Below, piece after piece: positions 15,001 through 24,686 of a DNA stretch of 64,000 bases. A program made the translations under genes and the position numbers. Within the stretch, counting starts at the first letter, position 1. The number at the start of each line of letters is the position of its first letter. Under the pieces are notes generated by a model. That model saw only the letters and a program-made list of their open reading frames with translations, ran no database searches and was not told the origin of the DNA. The stretch comes from Oscarella lobularis (lineage: Eukaryota > Porifera > Homoscleromorpha > Homosclerophorida > Oscarellidae). The DNA lies in contig NC_089192.1 of the NCBI RefSeq assembly GCF_947507565.1, positions 1,860,001 to 1,924,000 of the forward strand. The letters are read 5' to 3'.

Positions 15001-17001
15001 TTCCAGCTTTGGCTTTAAAATATCGCAAAGAATCTTAAAATCGGAAACAAAATTGCCATTTCCAGTGGTACGAATACCAAAACTTACCATCGCTACATTC
15101 ATTTCCTCAGGATTCCAGTCCCGCAAATGCCAGATACTTTCACGAACTGAAAGCTGTTGCAATTGGTTTACAACGCTTTCAAGTCGAGTAAGAGCTTCAC
15201 AAGCCAGCATAGGCTCGAGAAACACATCGCTTGCGCAATAGAAACCCTGCCATTTCGGCAGAAACTCTCCAATTGCCAATTTCCTGCTGTCGACGAAAAC
15301 ATCCCGAGATCGTCCTGTATCAGGTGTCCATCGGTGTACGACATCATCGTACTTGACAAAATGACCTATGGAGACAGGAGTGATTGCACTTTTAAAGTTG
15401 ATACGAGAGCGGCCTGACTGTAATACCTTTGCAGTTGCCTCGCAGCTCAGGAGGCAATACAAGAATACGGAAGAGGTAGCCACCGCACGAACGCGGCGCA
15501 ACAATGAATTCAGGCTCTACTTTGCTTTTCTTCAATTTTCTCTGCTTCTTGATGGTATACTTGTAGAAAATAGAATCACGGGTAACAGCGATTGGAAGAA
15601 CGGTGCTTCCGCACAACTTGAAAAATTTACTTTTTCCGTCTAGCGACCTAAAGAAGAGTTACAGATTGATCATATTAAATAACTGTGCGATGAACACAAC
15701 AAGAAAAGTCGGAGACATACGGAATGCTGCCTTGCACTTTCATCGAAATTTCCCGCAAATTGGATTCAAACTGTATGTACACTCGCTTATCGTTTTCTTC
15801 AAACTTCCATTCGGGATGAAGCAACGCATGAAACGTTACTTTTAATCCAGCTGCTGGCCTAAACAAAGGAGAGAATAGCAATCTCACTCTTCAACTAGTA
15901 TCATCATTATATTTCAATAATAATTATTATTATTAGCTATTATAATGAGCCAGCCAACTCACTTCTGCGGTTTGAAGCCTACACCGTCTCTTTGAAGCAG
16001 TGGCAACGCGTCATCGCTGCTGTTGTCAGAAACAGTCTTTTCGGCAATAGCTGAAGCTTCTCCGTTACGGAGACTAGTCACTGCTAAAAAATAGCCATGC
16101 AATCAGACGCTCGGAATCAATAATATTACATCCTAATTAAAAAGCTTTACCCGCCCAGCCCAGGTAGGTCACAAAACGATTTCTTGCAAATTACACAGAA
16201 GAAAGCCGCACAAAGAAACAAAAGACCATCGCGTATTGCGAGCCAAGCGTAATTACGCTAAACGTCGCGCCACTCACTACTTTTGTATGGTTCGGAAACG
16301 CTTCTGCCTAATCTACCTATACATACATACATACATATATGTGCAGTAAAAAAGTATAACTATGATCCAGGGTCTGAAGGACAGAGTACAGGAAGTAGGG
16401 TCTATAAAAGCGGACGTACGGAGAGTGACCACATGCACTGCACCGCTGTGCATCCCGGAGAGTCTCCCTTATTTTAATTAACGCCCACAATGAGTTCTTA
16501 AGCTACGCAAAGAATTGCTCACTTGCTCACGCGAGACTGTAATTAGGTTAAATACCGCCACACCAGAACAAAAATGTAATCACGTCAAAGCGCACCTGAA
16601 CGAATGCCCAAAGAGTTTGGTCCAAGAAAATCCTCCGACTCGTCTTGATGGCGAGAGTCTGACTCTCCTTCAGAAGAAGGCTCTTGTGCTATAGGTACCA
16701 CGCCCTCTTCTACAGAAACGAAACCACGTGAGAGAACAAACACGCAACGGGCCATAAGATTGATTTACCACCAACTTTCGGCAGATGCAAAGGCGACGGC
16801 AGCGAATCAGGTTGCGACGCAGCTATTGTAACACCAGATGAGGAAAAGAAAACAACATACTCACGTGACAAATAAAGCCTTGGCGTGCGACTTCACTTCC
16901 CTACCTTGTGAGCTACCCGCTGCTTCAAGCTTATCGACCGGCACATCCCTCTCAGCTACCGCGCAGCTGCTCTCCGTCGCAGAGATGTCTTCAGTCTGCA
17001 T
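1..17001 (-). CDS. RNF213-like: RNF213-like giant AAA+ ATPase / RING E3 ubiquitin ligase, 3' end off the window
   Basis: Thirty-odd minus-strand exons form one gene. Recognition rests on three AAA Walker A motifs (GVGKS, GETGCGKT, GKPGSSKS), the Walker B stretch VVLDEVGLAEDSPRLPLK and the segment SNWALDPAKMNRGI, all typical of RNF213 (mysterin), plus a RING finger downstream. RNF213 is a cytosolic ring-like ATPase and ubiquitin ligase linked in vertebrates to lipid droplets and defence against intracellular microbes. The start is the ATG at 16999-17001, with an in-frame TGA four codons upstream. The first exons are short, acidic and Ser-rich, followed by a carbohydrate-binding-like region, a helical arm, the AAA core and the E3 module. 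Exon 1-235 reads into LVDYLIN, close to the usual C-terminus, so little is missing. Adding exon blocks gives roughly 4,500 residues (my estimate) against about 5,200 in human. I checked phases only for some junctions. Confidence 0.9.
1420..1740 (-). other. RNF213-like: probable RZ-type zinc finger exons
   Basis: Two short exons read MPGDQGIASGGTAWN followed by ECANGHNYYFNS, and then ACSVCGAQSSGRQQQ. The C-x-N-G-H and C-x2-C-G-A spacing resembles the RZ finger that follows the E3 shell in RNF213 and carries its lipid-A ubiquitylation activity. The splice phase between the two pieces does not close in my reading, and the middle part of the usual finger (GDCG-like) is not seen. The zinc finger is therefore probable, and its exact exon borders are open. 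Confidence 0.5.
3425..3604 (-). CDS. RNF213-like: RING finger exon
   Basis: A short minus-strand exon that is easy to miss because it has no start codon. It reads NGVYCSVCGNAWIDKEPV, then LLSCKHIFCAQC and SSCPLCKSPI. The ligand pattern C-x2-C ... C-x-H-x2-C-x2-C ... C-x2-C is a C3HC4 RING finger; the codons from the first Cys to the last Cys occupy 3466-3589. The preceding exon (about 3670-3720, ending ...KLFG) joins in phase. This is the RING of the E3 module of RNF213-type ligases, which recruits E2 enzymes, although RNF213 also uses a separate zinc element for transfer. All eight zinc ligands are present. Confidence 0.88.
4526..7028 (-). CDS. RNF213-like: post-AAA4 exon (about 834 codons)
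   Basis: Second largest exon of the gene. It continues directly from the AAA4 exon at about 7074-7332 (reading ...FYRYTG) and starts after the acceptor TTTATAG with LVKMIFSFCKM and then IRRNFGGY, matching the AAA5/hinge region that follows AAA4 in RNF213. It includes GRTVILLNLDKLYESLYD, INRMEKH and a long helical tail. The donor CAG|GTAACC at about 4525 ends it; the open frame runs on into the intron but no family similarity remains there. The exon adds the degenerate AAA modules and the start of the E3 shell. Confidence 0.85.
7386..11942 (-). CDS. RNF213-like: main AAA+ core exon (about 1,519 codons)
   Basis: This single large exon encodes the linker and most of the ATPase core. Walker A motifs lie near 10086-10130 (RAGVGKSLF), 8755-8795 (GETGCGKTRL) and 7686-7725 (GKPGSSKSLA). 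The matching Walker B motifs lie near 8578-8605 (VLFFDEANT) and 7467-7510 (VVLDEVGLAED). In RNF213 these modules correspond to AAA2, AAA3 and AAA4, and AAA3/AAA4 hydrolyse ATP. The acceptor ...TTTGATAG precedes the first codons (EWTELETF), and the donor at 7385 leaves one base that joins in phase to exon 7332 (R-VAFVGLSNWALDP). No internal stop is present. An exon this long in a gene otherwise made of short exons is notable. Confidence 0.92.
12208..13181 (-). CDS. RNF213-like: N-terminal helical arm exon (about 325 codons)
   Basis: An open exon between acceptor TTTTTAG and donor TTTG|GTGTGAC. It is rich in Leu, Lys and Glu, with heptad-like stretches such as IQELERFDKEKKLVLNFL and ELVKSGEIKLKEVKDNF, matching the long alpha-helical stalk or arm upstream of the AAA core in RNF213. 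The next exon (about 11990-12150) reads SFLEAMEEEQIVCLQMFADC and joins in phase to the AAA exon. No catalytic motif is expected here. Confidence 0.75.
14740..15860 (-). other. RNF213-like: N-terminal CBM20-like region
   Basis: Exons at 15720-15860, 15422-15652 and about 14790-15366 join in phase. They read LKVTFHALLHPEWKFEENDK, then RVYIQFESN, LCGSTVLPIAVT and FYKYTIKK, and then VKYDDVVHRWTPDTG. This matches the beta-rich carbohydrate-binding-like (CBM20) segment near the N-terminus of RNF213, which in other CBM20 proteins binds starch or glycogen. The final exon continues into a helical segment with KPTCKEKAAEKVVS. Binding residues cannot be judged by eye. Confidence 0.55.
16317..16340. repeat. 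(CATA)n microsatellite
   Basis: A run of CATACATACATA units inside the long intron between the early exons of the RNF213-like gene. Simple repeat, no further meaning seen. Confidence 0.85.
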
Positions 17002-17911
17002 TTTGCGACTTCAAGCAGCCGAAAACGAGTTGCTGAGAAGAGAAGACAGGGTTTGCGAATACTAACTGAAGGCTAAGTCGTTCTCCGAGCCCTCTGGCAC
17101 CAGCTGCAACCGCGGCTATGAAGACTTATGAAACCAGGAAAAATGGCTTCCGGCGTGATTCGTTGAAAGCACGTGACTGCGTGGGAAGTGAGATTGCCCG
17201 ACACTAGACGCATGACAATGCTCAAATGAAACCTGCAACTTTAGACACCGCAACAGCCATTCACGCACTCAAAAGAGGCAAAACGGTCTCACAGCATTCT
17301 CACAGTTGCCCAAAGCGCACAGACCACTGCTGCACAAAATAAATTAAGAATCCTCAATTACGTTATTAGCTATATGCTGCACGATATTTTTCTAACCTGC
17401 AAAGCTATAAAACCGTTTGAAGAGCGAGAACATTTTCCGCCTTGAACGAGAACTTGAAAGAAATAGGTATAATGATTTTCCTTCCTTCAAACAGCATTAA
17501 ATCATTACCCAGAGCAAAGTGCGCTACCAAATATAATGTACCTGAATTATTTAATTCATTTGCAGTACAAAGCGGTCAGTAGCGGTCATGCATTCACACG
17601 TGAAGTAAATACACCGTCATTTCAGTAGCTTTGTGACCGTAAACGAAATTAATAGGTTGTTTGTCGTGCTACTGGATACGCCAGCGACCCAAGACTGCGA
17701 CCTGTGCGATGTTATTCGGCGTGGGAACGCCTGCCGTCGAACGCGCACGAAGCGTTCGCTGTAGGACGCATTTGCGACCGAACGAGCAACGATAGAACGG
17801 CGTAGAGACGCTCTTTGACCCCGATCCGTGCTTAGACCTGGGCTGCTAGCTGCAGAGCCGTGATTTGCGCAATGCGCATGCGATGAGATCTAGTTAGCGT
17901 ACGTTGCCAGA
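17002..17911. other. Divergent intergenic region between the RNF213-like and TRAF-like genes
   Basis: About 0.9 kb separates two start codons that point away from each other (ATG at 17001 minus and at 17912 plus). No ORF with family similarity is present. The last 250 nt before 17912 are richer in CG dinucleotides than the surrounding introns. A shared promoter is possible but no core element can be called. Confidence 0.4.
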
Positions 17912-19219
17912 ATGTCTGCCGTCGGAGGCTTCGACGCCAAGTTCGCTCATTTGCCAAACAATCTGTCGTGTCCAATATGCCACGTTGGCATAAGAGATCC
18001 TCTGCTAACATTTTGCGGTCACCGCTTCTGCGCTACGTGCGTAGAGCCTCTTCGAACGAAGAAGAGATCTCTCACGTGCCCAATCTGTCGAGAAGAGCTG
18101 AGGCCAGATCAAGTCTATCCAGACAATGCAATCAAGCGTGATGTGCTTGATCTCGAAGTGGCATGCCACCTGGATGAGATGGGATGCAAATGGCGAGGAG
18201 AGCTGCGTGAGCTGAAGAATCATGAAACCAAATGCGAGTTCGTAATTGTTCCTTGCGCGCAATGCAGCGCCAACGTCATGCGTCAACATATAAATGAGCA
18301 TTTACAGAAAACGTGTTCTAGAAGAAAGGTTTCTTGTCGGCATTGCCTCAAACTTATCCTGTTTCAAAACTTAAAGGAACATCTGCAGGATTGTCCTCTG
18401 TGTCCGCTGTTCTGTCCTCAGGGCTGCCGAAAACGACTTGTTCGCCGCCAGATACGCCAACATGTGGCAGAAAATGGAACGTGTCCCAACACATATGTTG
18501 CTTGTCCCCTTAGCGCCTGCGACTTTAAAGGGAAAAGAAAAGACGTGCTTCGACATAAAAGCGAACGAGTGGAATACCATCTCGACCTATCGCTTATAGA
18601 AGTGAAGAGATTGAAGGACGACGTTAGAAAATCGGAAAGCGAGACAGCCGAATTGAAACGGGAGATTGCTTCTTTGAAAGGCGAGATGAGGAATTCGAAA
18701 GGCGAGACAACCGATCTGAAACATGAGATTGCTCATTTGAAAAGCGAGATTGCTGATATGAAGAAGCAAATCAGCAAGAGCGAATCACCTTTTGTTTACT
18801 TGTGGAGGGTGACTGACTGGGCTAGCCATTTTGAGAAAGCAAAATCTCATAGCGATTATTCCGTTGCATGTCATCCAGTTTACATCTCCACGCCGGGGCA
18901 CAGAGTGAAACCAAAGATATATCCCAATAACGAGATGTCGGGTTATGTGGGAATATTCCTGTTCATCGCAAAAGGTCACTATGATGATTTCATTGAATGG
19001 CCGTTCAACACCGATTATTCATTCACCGTCATTGATCAGCAGAGAAACGGCGAAAACGAAACAATGAGAATGTTTGCCGATGTTGCCATGGTAGAAATCC
19101 TGCGACAAAACAGTACAGGTGGGTATGGTTTTCATAGATTTATTAGCCACGACAGACTTGAGGAGCGCATGTTTGTTAGAAGTGATTGCCTGTTTTTAAA
19201 ACTCGTTGTACACCTGTAG
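17912..19219 (+). CDS. TRAF-like: TRAF family protein: RING, TRAF zinc fingers, coiled coil, MATH domain (435 aa)
   Basis: An intronless 435-residue ORF. Residues about 20-59 form a RING finger (CPICHVGIRD ... CGHRFCATC ... CPICREEL). Residues about 100-230 hold TRAF-type zinc fingers with repeated C/H pairs (CKWRGELRELKNHETKCEF, HLQDCPLCPLFCPQGC). Residues about 225-292 form a coiled coil with heptads (ELKREIASLKGEM and repeats). Residues about 293-435 form a TRAF-C/MATH domain beginning VYLWRVTDW and ending FLKLVVHL. TRAFs are cytoplasmic adaptors and ubiquitin ligases below TNF, Toll and IL-1 type receptors. Size and order equal TRAF2/3/6-like proteins. The lack of introns in an intron-rich neighbourhood may indicate a retrocopy origin, but the frame is fully open. 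Confidence 0.93.
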   Translation: MSAVGGFDAKFAHLPNNLSCPICHVGIRDPLLTFCGHRFCATCVEPLRTKKRSLTCPICREELRPDQVYPDNAIKRDVLDLEVACHLDEMGCKWRGELRELKNHETKCEFVIVPCAQCSANVMRQHINEHLQKTCSRRKVSCRHCLKLILFQNLKEHLQDCPLCPLFCPQGCRKRLVRRQIRQHVAENGTCPNTYVACPLSACDFKGKRKDVLRHKSERVEYHLDLSLIEVKRLKDDVRKSESETAELKREIASLKGEMRNSKGETTDLKHEIAHLKSEIADMKKQISKSESPFVYLWRVTDWASHFEKAKSHSDYSVACHPVYISTPGHRVKPKIYPNNEMSGYVGIFLFIAKGHYDDFIEWPFNTDYSFTVIDQQRNGENETMRMFADVAMVEILRQNSTGGYGFHRFISHDRLEERMFVRSDCLFLKLVVHL

Positions 19220-19258
19220 GAACCTGTTGTACTTGCAATATATTATATTAATCAGTCT

Positions 19259-19600
19259 AAACGTTGCAAATGGGATGGAGTATCTTCACAGTCAGAAACC
19301 TCCGAGAATTCATCGCGATCTGTAGTTGGCGAAAACTGTGTTGCGAAGGTAGCTGATTTCGGCTGTTCGAAGCTCTTGAAAGAAGAAGGAAGAGCGATGA
19401 AACTGAAGAAAAGAAATAAAAAGGAAGCCAACGGAGTCGGAGGAAGACAATTAACCTATTGGCTGAAGATCGTGTGACTGTGTGGCACATTGGAACGATA
19501 TACTGGAGTAGCCCAGAAGTTCTTTTGAGGAGCGCATACGGAACGCCAGCTGACAAACAATATGAGTCAACTGCGCCGTGCTTGAAACTGAAAACGGAGC
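19259..19600 (+). pseudogene. Decayed TKL/tyrosine-kinase-like domain fragment
   Basis: Reading across two frames gives NVANGMEYLHSQKPPRIHRD, then VAKVADFGCSKLLKEEGR, then HIGTIYWSSPEVLLRSAYG. These are the catalytic loop, DFG and APE regions of a protein kinase in the right order. The segment just after HRDL is disrupted: a TAG follows, the frame changes, and the residues that should include the conserved Lys and Asn are missing. A second frame change precedes HIGTIYW. There is no N-lobe upstream and no C-lobe beyond GTPADKQY. It is a dead remnant between two live genes. Confidence 0.75.
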
Positions 19601-19663
19601 AGAGTCGACCAGTCCTCATAAGTAACCCAGATGGCCGACTCCGGATCATTCCTTTCTCCATAA

Positions 19664-20240
19664 ATGTTTGAGCCAGAAGTAGACGACGAACAAGCTGACG
19701 ACTACTTGAACGACAGTACTCGTACAGTCAGATTCATAGACAACCCAGGTGTTCGTTTATTGGTGCCGCTGTGGCAACTGCCGCCCCATGCCAAGGGATT
19801 GGAATGCACGTGCTGCCATGAGATGGACGTACTAAATCCGAAGCTCGACAGCGGAATTTTATGCGTCACTGACCATGACGACTTTTCGATTGTTTTTCTT
19901 CAGCCAGCAGTGTTGCGAACTGCTATGAGAGCCATGCATGAAATAGGTTATTCGGGAATACCGGATACTGTGTCTAACAGGTAAGAGTAAGAGTTCTTTT
20001 TTGATCATTTTCAACATTCGTTTTAGATTATTTCGATTGTCAGCTTACCGTCAGTTTGTCTGGTGGTCTCATGAAAGGCTAGGCAGAGGTAACCGAGTTG
20101 TTTTACCATCGTGCGTTGTGCTCAAAATTCGTGAGCATTTTCCTGAGCCCGACAGATATTACGTTGGGTATGCTGAACCACACATTGACGATACTCACCG
20201 ACAATCCGACGACAAAATGGGTTTTCAATGGCCTATTTAG
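19664..20240 (+). CDS. P2X7 intracellular (ballast) domain-type protein, two exons, 176 aa
   Basis: Exon 1 (19664-19980) and exon 2 (20027-20240) are joined by a 46-nt GT-AG intron whose phase closes (AG|A = Arg), giving 176 residues. After an acidic start the protein reads GLECTCCHEMDVL, CVTDHDDFSIVFLQPAVL, then across the junction LFRLSAYRQFVWWSHERLG, RGNRVVLPSCVVLKIREHFP and YYVGY. This order of Cys-rich motif, (L)xxxAYR and hydrophobic LPSC...IR..FP...Y.G matches the cytoplasmic C-terminal domain of vertebrate P2X7 receptors. No channel part or membrane helix is present, so this is a free-standing soluble domain. In P2X7 this domain binds zinc and guanine nucleotide; here the role is unknown. 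Confidence 0.82.
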
Positions 20241-20290
20241 GCATCAGCAATTTCAGAACATGCAGTACCATAACTGTGATACTAATAATG

Positions 20291-20503
20291 TCATAATAAT
20301 TCGTTTAGTGTAAATCGGCTTTGATGTTGCCTGACGGCTTCTTGCTTTGAGGGTTTCGGCTTTTGTGCAAGATTCATCGGCACCACAGCAGGAATCGGAC
20401 TGGCTCTTCTTCTGTGCAAAGACGATGCGGCGTCATTTTCTTGTCTTTTCACCAAGTCGTCGACCAAGTCATGTACGAAATCAGTTGACTTGTTAGAGTG
20501 CAT
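20291..20503 (-). CDS. Small hypothetical ORF (70 aa)
   Basis: ATG-initiated minus-strand ORF with reasonable codon use, an acidic start (DFVHDLVDDLVKR) and a basic tail (AQKPKPSKQEAVRQHQ). No family is recognised, and it could be a chance ORF or a last exon of an unseen gene. Listed only because nothing else explains this stretch. Confidence 0.2.
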   Translation of the reverse strand: MHSNKSTDFVHDLVDDLVKRQENDAASSLHRRRASPIPAVVPMNLAQKPKPSKQEAVRQHQSRFTLNELL

Positions 20504-21150
20504 TTCTTTAATGGTCCATTCCTTTCTTTCGTTTGCTCCACTCCTGCTTGTACCGTTTTGATCCGTCTCGATTTGTTTGCGTTAGTTCTTGCTCGATGTC
20601 ACTGTTGTGATCGAGCACTGCCAGTCGTAGCCTCGCTAACATCCGAAATGAATCCTTTTGGGAGGATATTTCAAGACAACATTATGGAAGCATGATTCAA
20701 GACTTAGGTATAGTAGGATGCTAGGAGCTCTTATGTTCGTTTATTGATTTATGTGACATTGTATTTGAAATTTTCGAGAGCGTTGCTGAATAATTTTTTG
20801 AATAAAAAAGTCATACAATCGTCTACCCATTTTCGTCAAATAATTCTTCTGCTGTTCTGTCCACTTTTAGGCCTTGAACTCGAGAAAGTCCCGTACTTTG
20901 TAGGGTTATCGGTTTTTTGCCGTTTTTTCCACAAAAAACAGTTACCCTATAAAATCCGGGCATTTCAGCAAACAGTGCCCGTATTAACTTTGACTTGGCA
21001 TTCGCCTACGCTACTGCATCGTTGTACATGACAACGTTCATAACAGATGCTTCACAAATAAATCACAAATAAACTCAAGAATTATTCAAGAATAATTTTT
21101 TTATGTTTTCAAGTTACTGCTGGAGTACCGCTAAACACTTCTGTCCGAAC
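20504..21150. other. Stretch without recognisable gene
   Basis: AT-rich sequence with no coding similarity I can see. Around 20955-20990 it contains the motif ATCCGGGCATTT that also occurs near 39602 and 40898, possibly the edge of a dispersed repeat. Confidence 0.4.
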
Positions 21151-22950
21151 TCAGCCACGCGCTCTTTGTTGAATCGAGACATTTCCTTCAGGAAGCCAAC
21201 GGAAAAAGAGAGTAGATCGGATTTGAACATATTTGTAGGAATGTGAACGGCGTGAAGAGCCAAATCTTCCGTAAACAAAAGGCACTTGCGACGACGTCGA
21301 CTCGCTTAGCAGGAGAAGACAGGCAAGATAACTCTTCCGAAGAAGAAGAATGCACGAGAGAAATTCTCCATCAGACTCGCACAAGCAGCGTAGTAACGGG
21401 GGTGAAATCAAAGAACGCCGACGAGACGAATTTTGAGCCAAACTTATGAGAAATGCCAATAAGCTTCCGGTGGCTTCCAACTGTGAACAGTTCATCTGCA
21501 TATCATGAAAAACCCATTTCTGTACATTTGACGTCACCAATAGACGTTCAACTAAATTTCGTTGAACAGAAGAAAGCCGTGAAGAAATAAGGCGAAGAAC
21601 GTCGAAGCGATAAGACATCTCGTAATCAAAAAATTCCCACTGGGCGAGACCAGTGTTGTCTTCTTACATGCAACATCAATGGCGTGGAAGACAAACAGGA
21701 GAAGATTCGTCGACAATTTCTCTGGAAAATTGTTTATCATAACAAAACCTTCTCTCTGGTCATCGGAGAGCGAGTCAAGGCTTCGAGTACATCACGGCCT
21801 TTCTTGTTGACCTTAATAACATAGTCGCATACACTGTTTTCGCGCTCATAATAATAAGAAGAAGACTGCGAAAAAGGTGGACGGCAGCGGTCGAAGACGT
21901 TCAGAATGAATGCTGCAGCAATATGAGCTAGTGACGCCTTGGAAACCACCTTTAGCTTTTCGACGACAAGGCAAGAATCTTTCTGACCGAAAATCATACC
22001 GTGACCATCAGCGTCGAGACAATAGAAAGACGGATCCAAGAGCGACTCCAGAAGGATTTAATTCCCAAAGTGGCTGCACCTCCGTCCAGATCTCTTGTCC
22101 TTCCATTTCAGATTCAATTTGAAGAATTCTTGGAAGGACATATTCATTGCGAACACATCTTGTCGTAATGCGACACTAAAACAGAAAGATAGCTATTTCA
22201 AAAAGTTTGCGAAGTAAACGACTTGATGACAAGGGAGGAATCAAAGACATTGAAATGGTGGTCATCGCGCATATGTGATCCTTTCTATTCAGAAGAGATA
22301 GTCCCTTTCAAAACATCATTTCGAGTTGTACGATCACGTATAGCAACAAATGAAAGCGGCCCTGCTTTGGATAGGACTAGAAACATATACTACAACTTAC
22401 CAGAATTGCACGTAGTTCCAACAGGATTTGCTGAGCCAATAATAGGCTAAATGTAATGTAAGCCAGAGAATAGGAACCTTGCCATCTAATTACCTGAGAA
22501 GCTACCTCTTCAATGTCAATAATGACCAAGTCTTGAACACAAGAGCGACTGCCTTTCTCTGGTCGAGTGAAAAACAGGATGTGATTGACAGCTAGAAAAA
22601 CCTCGTCGCTTCTGGTCGACTTCACTGTACGTATAAACGGCCGGATCTTCGTCATGTCGTTGAAGATTAGAACTGTCTAAATAGAACCAGTCTAAAATCA
22701 CTCCCGGGCTCCTTTCATCGCACGCTTTAGCGACCAGCGTCTTTAGCTCGGCTAGGAACTCTTCTGCTACTTTATGAGAAGCACTGTTTTTGCTCGACCA
22801 GCGAAGGATGATATCAATGCAGCAGCGCTCCTTCTTTATCGCCGATTCGATGAGACATTCGACATCTTTGTCGTCTAGTCAAATCACATCTACTACATCT
22901 TCTGATGTATCGAAAAGACTGACGTATCTACCCCTCACTGAAGGCAGAAT
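21151..22950 (-). pseudogene. Decayed or fragmented minus-strand gene of unknown family
   Basis: Reading 22950 down to 21151 gives good protein-like stretches that keep changing frame: IILRWSSKNSASHKVAEEFL, GVILDWFYLDSSNLQRHDED, then in another frame DEVFLAVNHILFFTRPEKG and LVIIDIEEVASQ. Further on come LPRILQIESEMEGQEIWTEV, DADGHGMIFGQKDSCLVVEK and finally YRFDVLRLISSRLSSVQRNL. An in-frame TGA lies near 22880 and at least two frame changes have no plausible intron. The pattern suggests one former gene of several hundred codons. I do not recognise the family. Confidence 0.5.
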
Positions 22951-24680
22951 GAAAGGCAGAATTAACTTAGAGTAGGAGGAGGTTGAGAAGGTCACAGTGG
23001 CGTACGAAAAAAACTGCAGAAAAACAGGATATTAGCAAAATAGATTCTAACCAAATCTCGCTGTTTATGACGGGGTTCTATAATTTTCTTTTTGACTATA
23101 TTACGGCATTATTGCAGAAACAATCTACGTCTACGTCTTACGTCTAACGGATGACGGGCAAATGACTCCACCACAAATTCTGTAATCTTATTCAGAGCTT
23201 TCCGACTCCATAGGACGCCCTTACAAATCTAGAAGTGTCTCCAAACATTTTTTTTACGCCAGCACTGTTCAAGAAATGATCTATAATTTTCAATCGCCTC
23301 TCAAATGAGACATTGTTCGCTGACAATCACGTGTAAAAGATGTTACAGACGCACTACCCTAAAAACCACATCTCAATAGAGTAATGTTTACAAGCAAGAC
23401 TGTGAGTACGGCAGGGAGGTTTCTCCAATAAAATCTGCCTTTTCATAGTCGGCCGTCGCCTAAAGAAAAAATTGTTCAGGCGGGTAAGAACCGCAGTTGA
23501 AGCTGGATTGCTTACCATGCAGAGAGAAGACGGAATGCGTCACGTTCACACTGAGAAGATGCACTGACACAAACATGAATTACGACAAGTAAGATAAATT
23601 TATCAAAGTTAAGAATGTTCATGACGTTTGACTCTTTTTACCTGGTACTGGTGGCACTTCAACTGTGATAGGCTCTGCGGTCTTTATAAAAGCAACGACT
23701 TGGCTTCTCTGTGCGTCATTTCCTTTCAACTTCATAGTCGAATGTAAGGACCAATCCACCTCTGAAGCCTAGATCTCGCCTTGTATAGGCAGCGGCCTCA
23801 TCTACCTGTTCGTCATTTTCTTTCATCACCGACTTTTATCGCTCTGCCGCTTAGTAGTCAGCACTCACTTCAACGCCATTTGCCTTATAAGGTTCAGAAA
23901 ATAATCGCTCGCTCTTCGTACCAATTGTGCCGTAAAGGTGAGTAGGCCGTGAGAGCCTTTGTTGTGTCTACCTACGTATTATTTGATTGCGAAAGCAACA
24001 TGTCCTCTTAAAAAAGGAGCACTGTATGAACACAAGCCGGAAGAGGCATAAAGTGACGCTGTCGCATACGAAGACTTTTTGTTGAAAGGCGCTTGACTCC
24101 TATCGAAATGTCCCTGCGCATCATGTAAATATGATCTTCGTCCGTCGTCCCTGCAACTGTCCTTTCCTAATACTCTGATCACACTCCAATGCACGTACTT
24201 TTCCTTCTTCGAACCGCCTTGGTTCACTTTTTTCTATTTTCCTGTACTAAGAGCATCCTCCGATTCTCCTGCAGCATCCAATCAAATGCAGCAGAAACCG
24301 GAAGCAACTACTGCGGTCGCCTGTGGTGGCGATAGAAATTCCTCTCACGTCTACTCAGTGAGTATAAGGATTATCTTATGAAGTATAATAGTAAGAAAAC
24401 ATCAGGTATTAAATCGATAGGTGTAAATATAAGCGTTTGAGTTTTTACCTAAAGACAATTTATTTCCGATGAGGCCGATTTAGATCTGTGTGTGATCCCT
24501 GCACAGTCTTCTCATAGCTATGGCAGCCCTAACACCGCTAGCTAGGAAGTCCTTATTCATTCAAATGCTCGCATTTTAGGGACTTCACAAGGATTACCGT
24601 CGTTCGACGCTTTTCACACTTTTTTGCTACTTTTTTTCTGTATCGTTTTATAGGTTCGAAGTCGACTATAGCCAGCGGAG
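22951..24680. other. Stretch without confident gene
   Basis: No domain is recognised. On the minus strand about 23642-23800 reads EAAAYTRRDLGFRGGLVLTF and, in another frame, RSQVVAFIKTAEPITVEVPP before a possible GT donor. It may be a further remnant of the decayed gene to its left, but I cannot support an exon. Confidence 0.3.
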
Positions 24681-24686
24681 ATTTTA

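Noticed and set aside
23979-24227. 82-codon minus-strand ORF
   Set aside because: No motif, biased composition, and other frames are equally open.
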